This document shows, one piece after another, positions 58,797-64,000 of a stretch of 64,000 nt of DNA. A model generated the notes under the pieces. It did not search any database and was not told the origin of the DNA. It saw nothing but the letters and a program-made list of their open reading frames with translations. Positions within the stretch are counted from its first letter, which is position 1. Each line of letters opens with the position of its first letter. Origin of the DNA: Sphagnum compactum (lineage: Eukaryota > Bryophyta > Sphagnopsida > Sphagnales); the NCBI GenBank assembly GCA_965153455.1, contig OZ234496.1:2480001-2544000 (forward strand), given 5' to 3'. A program made the translations under genes and the position numbers.

Positions 58797-58990
58797 AGGG
58801 AAAAAAAAACCCTCGGAATGCTTTCCATCCAAGATAATAAAGCTCACCCAATTGTCCATTTCCCATGAGCTCTACTATTGCTTTCCAATGCAAAGGAAAA
58901 AAAGCCCCTCCAAATGCTTTCTATCCAAGACAATAAAGCTCACCCAATTGTCCATTTCCCATGAGCTCTACTATTGCTTTCCAATGCTCA
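58797..58990 (+). repeat. Tandem duplication, two 96-bp units
   Basis: AATGCTTTCCATCCAAG at 58817 and AATGCTTTCTATCCAAG at 58913 head nearly identical units containing ATAAAGCTCACCCAATTGTC and ATGAGCTCTACTATTGCTTT. Confidence 0.9.
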
Positions 58991-61103
58991 ATACAATGGA
59001 CTTCAATGGGAATACATGTTCTATCTAATTGATTGGGCTTCTACCTGTTGGATTCCAAGATCTTGAGCCTAAGAGACTAACATAGAGGTCTCGGATGGTG
59101 CAACATCAACTCACTAATCCTAAGTTGGAGCAAACACTAGGATATATATGAGTTGCAACAAATGCTCTAAGTAACCTAACATCTCAAAGAGGCACCTTGA
59201 AGACAAAGGCCGGAGGAGAGGAGAGGAGGAAAAAATAGGCAAATGTACATAAGAGTAATAGGCTTTTAGATTAAGATTGATTAGCTTCCTAAACAAGCCC
59301 TAAGGGAATGAATCTAGGATGAATAGGCAAACCATGTAATTGTATTTATTAATACATTCCTTTTCATTCCTAATAATAATAATTATTATTTTCAAATTAT
59401 AATTAATGAGTTTTTGCAAAAGGTTCTGTGAGCTTTAATCCACAATATTTGGACAAACAAAACAAATTAATTAAGTCTCATAATAATTCCATTGACGATG
59501 TTTCATCGGAACTAGTTTATGTATAATGGGTATTTTGGTGATCATCATTATGACAATTCCATGGTCATTCCGAATTATAATTCATCATAAATCAACTTCC
59601 ATATCAAAATTGTATTTTTTCTTGTCTATTAGTATCTTGTTGTTTATCTTACACCCTTTTAACGTTTGTTTGTATTCTTGTTGTTTGTCTTACACCCTTT
59701 CAATGTTTTTTCTTTATTTGTTTGTATTTTGTTGTGAACTTTTCTAATGAATCATATTTTCATTGGCACTTTCCCAAGCAAATCAAGAATGTAAAAAAAT
59801 ATTAATGGAACAAAATGACATATAGTGAAATTTACAAATTTCATTTTTTCAAAAGACAAAATTGATTACAACAAAATTATTATGTTCACACAAAATAATT
59901 TAGTCCTCATCCCTAGTAGTGTGAAGCAACACGGAGCCCAAATATTTGTAATGCAGAGCCGATTATTAAGAAACTAATTGGTTGAATTTCATATCATTGG
60001 TGATTTTTGTATGATGATAAAATGGTGTGTCATCATAATAAACAATAGACACATATTTTTGGAAATCATAATTTTCATCTTAAGCTTTATGTTTAAAGTG
60101 TGAACAAGGCCGTGAAGTTTATAATTTAAGATCAAGCAATGTGGTTGGGAGACATTCCTAGGTTCAACTTGTTTCTCATTTTCACAAGTTGAAAAATGAC
60201 ATAAAAAAATGTTGACAATTTTTTTAAAATATAAAAAGCCAAACTTCAATATTGGAAATCCATTTGGGTCCATCAACAACATGTCAAACAACACAACTTT
60301 CAAAGAAGTTGGGCTATCACAAAATTATAAGGCTATTCCTTGTCGAAATTGTCACCAAAAGGGGAGGCCATGTCATAAATGATGACATCACATCAACCCC
60401 ATCATAAATGATGAAACATTTATGGAAGGTTTAGAATTATTGAAAAAAATATAAAATAATTTATGTTTGATGTCTTTAGATTTTATAAAAATTCATTATA
60501 TCATCCACTTTTCATCCATAATGGATGTTTAAAATATTGTTAAAAAATCTTTCTTGGAGGATGAGCCTTAAAGAAGGCTTAATGGATCCTTTCATTACCT
60601 AGAGGCCACCACATAAGAAGTATGCAACCTTGATCACTTTGTTTCATGCAAAAACCTTCAATTTGCTCATCTCAAGTCAAAGGTGCACAACCTTAATCAC
60701 ATTGTTTCCTTGTCTGAGTTTTTCATGTCATAAAATAAAATTCCATATTGATTTTTTTTTCTACTCAGATATTAGAACTTGGGGGTTTTTTTTTTTCCTC
60801 AAGCTAATGAGGTTTGTGATCAACCTCATAATAATAGAAGAGTGAGCCCCTGTGCCATTGTGGCATAAGTATATTGAAACCTTCTTTCTTGTAAAGATCA
60901 CCCATCCCAGTACTACTCTAAACTGAGTGGACTTAAACTTCACAGTTTGTAACAAGTGTCAGCACAAGAGAACCAAAATCTTGTCTTCCTGAACCAAAAG
61001 CACAAAAAGAGGTTCAAGATCCAATCCTTTCAACTGTCCAACTTCAGAAAAAAAGTCCATAATTGCTTGTGTTTTTCCTGTTTTGTCTGCTTTCACAAGA
61101 CGA

Positions 61104-61133
61104 GGAAGAAGAAGAAGAAGAAGAAGAAGAAGA
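61104..61133 (+). repeat. (GAA)n microsatellite upstream of COX5b
   Basis: About ten GAA units, some 395 bp before the COX5b ATG. TC/GTCTCT-rich text follows at 61270-61345. Confidence 0.85.
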
Positions 61134-61229
61134 TGGATGGAAATCAAGTCGAAATCCTGCACAAGAACAAGAGACTCACAGAACCGAACTGCGAAGCGAC
61201 TCGACGTTGAACAGTGCTTTTCGTCTTCG

Positions 61230-61235
61230 TGGGCT
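61230..61235 (+). promoter_or_regulatory. Site II-like element (TGGGCT)
   Basis: TGGGCT lies about 290 bp before the COX5b ATG. TGGGCY site II elements drive many plant cytochrome and respiratory genes. A single hexamer is weak evidence. Confidence 0.3.
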
Positions 61236-61526
61236 TTACATAGACAGATCATCCATCCATGTGCTTCCCCTCTCTTGCTCGCTCTCAAGATCTCTTCTCT
61301 CTGTCTCTCTGTGTCTCTCTGTCTCTCTCGCTGTGTCTCTCTCAAACCTGCAAACCTAGTCTGTTGTTGAAGTGTAGTGGAGGTTTTTCGGGGCGTGGGA
61401 TTTTCCTTCTTTCTTTCTTTCTTTTCGCGAGGAAGGTAGAAAGGTAGAGAGGATCCGTGCCGGGAATAATCCATTTGTGAAGCGCGGAAAAAACAACCAA
61501 AAAAGAAGAAAAAGAAGAGGGATACG

Positions 61527-63899
61527 ATGTGGCGAGGGACGGCGGCAAGGATCCTGCTACGCGCTTGTGCCCCCTCTATGCAGCAGACGCCACAACTTCT
61601 GCAATCTCCTCCTGCTCGACCTATTGCTCCCGTGGTGCGATGGATCCAAACCAAGGCAGCTTTGAGGGCTCACGGCGGTGGTAAGCCGTTTTTTTTTCTC
61701 TTCCGTTTCTTTCCTCTTCTGCGGTCACAAACCACGGATGTGTTTTGTTTTGCCAAATGTGCTCTCTAAATACACACACCAATCACATGCACCCCTAATT
61801 CTGTGCTCTTGTGATCTGTTGAATGGAACATTATGTTCGTGTTGCTCTTTTGGTTTGTGATAGTATGCGATTGGTTGCTTGAGTATGATTGTTTTGATTC
61901 CTGCATGCACAATTTACCACTAGCCCTTTCGAAATGCAGATCGCAGGTTTGCTTCTTCTGATCTGTTTTTTTGGTCACAACTTTGTCAAAAGTAATTCCT
62001 GCAATATAAGGCTCTGATTTCTTTTTTTCTTTTCACTGTAGAGGTTTTCATGACCTTTGCAAGGTGGGATCAGATAGGTAGGGAGGCTCTGGTAAAGGAG
62101 GCGTATGAAAGGCCTCCCCCCAATAGATACTGAACATCTCTGCAATCTATGGCCTATTCAATTTCTTTAGGGGAAGAGTGTTTGCAATGTGCAATAAGAA
62201 AATGTTGCAAATGATTGTATCACGACTGTAGCTGGGGGAATTATTGAAGGAAGATGCTGTGAAATGAAATTTCTGATCCTCAGCTCCATTTAGCAAGTTG
62301 AATGGGAACTCTTCCCCTAGCACTGCTCAAGGTATGGCCTTCTTTCAGTGGTGGGGGTTCTATACATCTTTGTGGAACTGTTTTCTTGGGATGTCACCTG
62401 TTCCAAGACTACTTCAGTCTACGGTGATTAATCTCAGTGTTTCAGATGGGATCTAGATGTACACATTCAGCATTGTGTTCTTGAGGATGGAGTCCCCTGT
62501 GAAGTTCTCAGATCCCTGGTGTAGGTTTGAAGGTTTTTATTCCACTAGTATAGGCAACAAGAAAAAAAGGCTGCAAGGGAGTGGGGATGTCACCTGATGT
62601 AGTTCTCCACTGACTGGTTAGGTCAATTGGATGAATTTGGGATTGCAACCGGAGCTGAGCGGGAGGAGTTGGAAGCAAAGCGTGAGGTAAAGGATTTGTT
62701 CAATTCTCTCTTCTGATTCTTGCTAGCTGTGATGCAGGCCCTGTTTTCTTGGTTATTTTTGGAGTCTTCCTGAGATTTTGTGCTTGTACTGCAGGGTAAA
62801 AAGCGATTTGATCTGGACCCTCCTCGTGGAGCTTTTGGAACCCATGTAAGGTTTTGGATTTTGTATCTCAGGCGGTTGTCTGTCAAACTCTTGACCTGCC
62901 AAGCTATGTTGACAGCATCTTCTATGTTGTCTATAATCTCTGCATTATATTTCTCTATTCTTCATTGTGGAGAATGAGCAATCCTACCCAAACTTGTGAA
63001 GAATTGCAATTCAGTTGCTGTGGCTTTCCATTTTGATCTGTTCACTTTAGAAGCTGTTATTGAGATGCTTCTATTTTTGTAGGGATTTTTATTTAATTGT
63101 TCAATGTACAGGATGCCCCTGCAATTGTGGAGTCACACTATGATGTACGGATAGTTGGATGTTCAGGAGGTGTTGGTGGTAAGCATCTTGATCTTATGTA
63201 GCATGCCAAGTTTGAGCTCTGCTGGGGTAATTTGATGGAAATAGTTAATGAGCACAGTATCCATACAACAGAATCTGTGGAGGTCTGGACACTGAAAGCC
63301 AGCCTGCTATAGACTGGAGATGACCATGTTCCACCCTGAAGAATTATTGCTAGATAGAAAGTGACCTGAAATTGACTTGGATGGCGTGCAGAGGATGAGC
63401 ATGACGTTACATGGTTCCATCTGGAAAAGGGCAAACCATATGAGTGCCCAGTCTGCTCACAAGTCTTTCAGGTGATGTCAGGAATGTACATACAACTGCA
63501 AGGGTGTGTTGGGACTTTTGTGATGCTGCATATGTTGTCTGCTGGTGAAACTAATCAATCAAAATGTGAACAAGATTCTAGAGGGCATCATTTGTTTGGC
63601 TTATATTATTATTGTTGCCATGGAGATATGGGTTCTGGCAGTGGTGTACTTGCTACTTCCCGGAAACTGAGTTGGGAAGAGTAGATGCTGAATTCAATTC
63701 ACATTGGTAGACCTTTTGTATCATGCATGCAAATTTCCAACTAATTTAGGTGGTTTACTGCAAAGAATTTTTCTGGTGTTCAATGTGAGGTTGAACAGTT
63801 TTTTTGGAGCATCATTGATAACACTGGAGGTTTTGATTGGTGATGCAGTTGAAGGTGACTGGAGTAGGTGGTCAACCTGGGCATGATGAGCATCACTGA
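61527..63899 (+). CDS. COX5B: Cytochrome c oxidase subunit 5b, mitochondrial, 6 exons
   Basis: Nuclear-encoded zinc-binding subunit of respiratory complex IV on the matrix side of the inner mitochondrial membrane. Exons: 61527-61680, 62622-62686, 62795-62845, 63112-63178, 63392-63471, 63849-63899. All GT..AG and in phase, 155 residues, normal for a plant precursor. The N terminus (MWRGTAARILLRACAPSMQQ) is Arg-rich and lacks acidic residues, as expected of a presequence. The family core follows: ATGAEREELEAKREGKKRFD, LDPPRGAFGT, APAIVESHYDVRIVGCSGG, DVTWFHLEKGKPYECPVCSQ and VFQLKV, ending GGQPGHDEHH. The zinc-ligand cysteines C..(C-x2-C) are present. The ATG at 61527 is the first in frame and starts the presequence. 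Confidence 0.93.
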
Positions 63900-64000
63900 T
63901 GGACTGCCACAAAGAAGGAAATGTTTGTGCTGGCTTGCCAAAAAAGTAAATATATGCGCACTCAGCTTGGGCTGCAGCATGCACTTTAGTTCAGCTTCAG

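Larger units (their letters stand above)
57905..61100. other. Intergenic DNA between the divergent USP-like and COX5b genes
   Basis: The first kilobase should carry the USP-like promoter (GAA/TTC runs at 58294-58319 and 58511-58541, GGA run at 58695-58712). The rest is AT-rich and without genes. Confidence 0.5.

Noticed and set aside
60959-61654. 231-codon open frame on the minus strand
   Set aside because: Antisense to the COX5b leader and first exon. Poly-Phe and poly-Leu stretches come from GAA and A runs.

Overview
The window is nuclear DNA of a plant. Seven conserved plant protein domains are present, every recognisable gene is split by introns with GT..AG borders, and AT-rich intergenic DNA (mobile-element debris, simple repeats) makes up most of the length. 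The MYC/bHLH and USP-kinase-type families point to a land plant. I cannot name the species. The intron-split N-terminal half of the MYC gene is unlike the mostly intronless angiosperm MYC2 genes, which weakly suggests a seed-free plant or gymnosperm (inference).

Layout. 1-7.1 kb: AT-rich intergenic DNA with a tandem array at 6.14-6.48 kb. 7.86-10.41 kb (+): six-exon SRPBCC/START-like protein. 12.10-17.35 kb (-): eight-exon MYC2-like bHLH factor with a 15-nt microexon, convergent with the previous gene. 17.5-23.4 kb: intergenic, with a TA-flanked MITE and hairpins. 23.50-27.34 kb (-): eight-exon patatin-like lipid acyl hydrolase with an unusual C-terminal membrane segment. 27.7-49.5 kb: gene-poor mobile-element zone holding an inverted pair of ~740-bp elements, a decayed hAT transposase, a BED-finger fragment, a hAT-type MITE with 8-bp target duplication, fold-backs and tRNA-headed repeats. 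50.34-54.11 kb (+): a trihelix DNA-binding exon followed, in phase, by nine NMNAT exons. 55.83-57.72 kb (-): four-exon USP-domain protein related to plant USP-kinases but without a visible kinase. 61.53-63.90 kb (+): six-exon mitochondrial COX5b.

There is no operon logic; the genes look like independent housekeeping and regulatory loci. The most unusual point is that the trihelix exon and the NMNAT exons join into one 605-residue open frame, and that the first conserved NMNAT exon has no methionine where plant NMNATs normally start. This would couple a DNA-binding domain to an NAD-synthesising enzyme, if transcripts confirm it. No prokaryotic system, CRISPR array, rRNA or canonical tRNA gene was found. 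All gene models were built by hand from splice signals, phase and domain continuity and have no transcript support.
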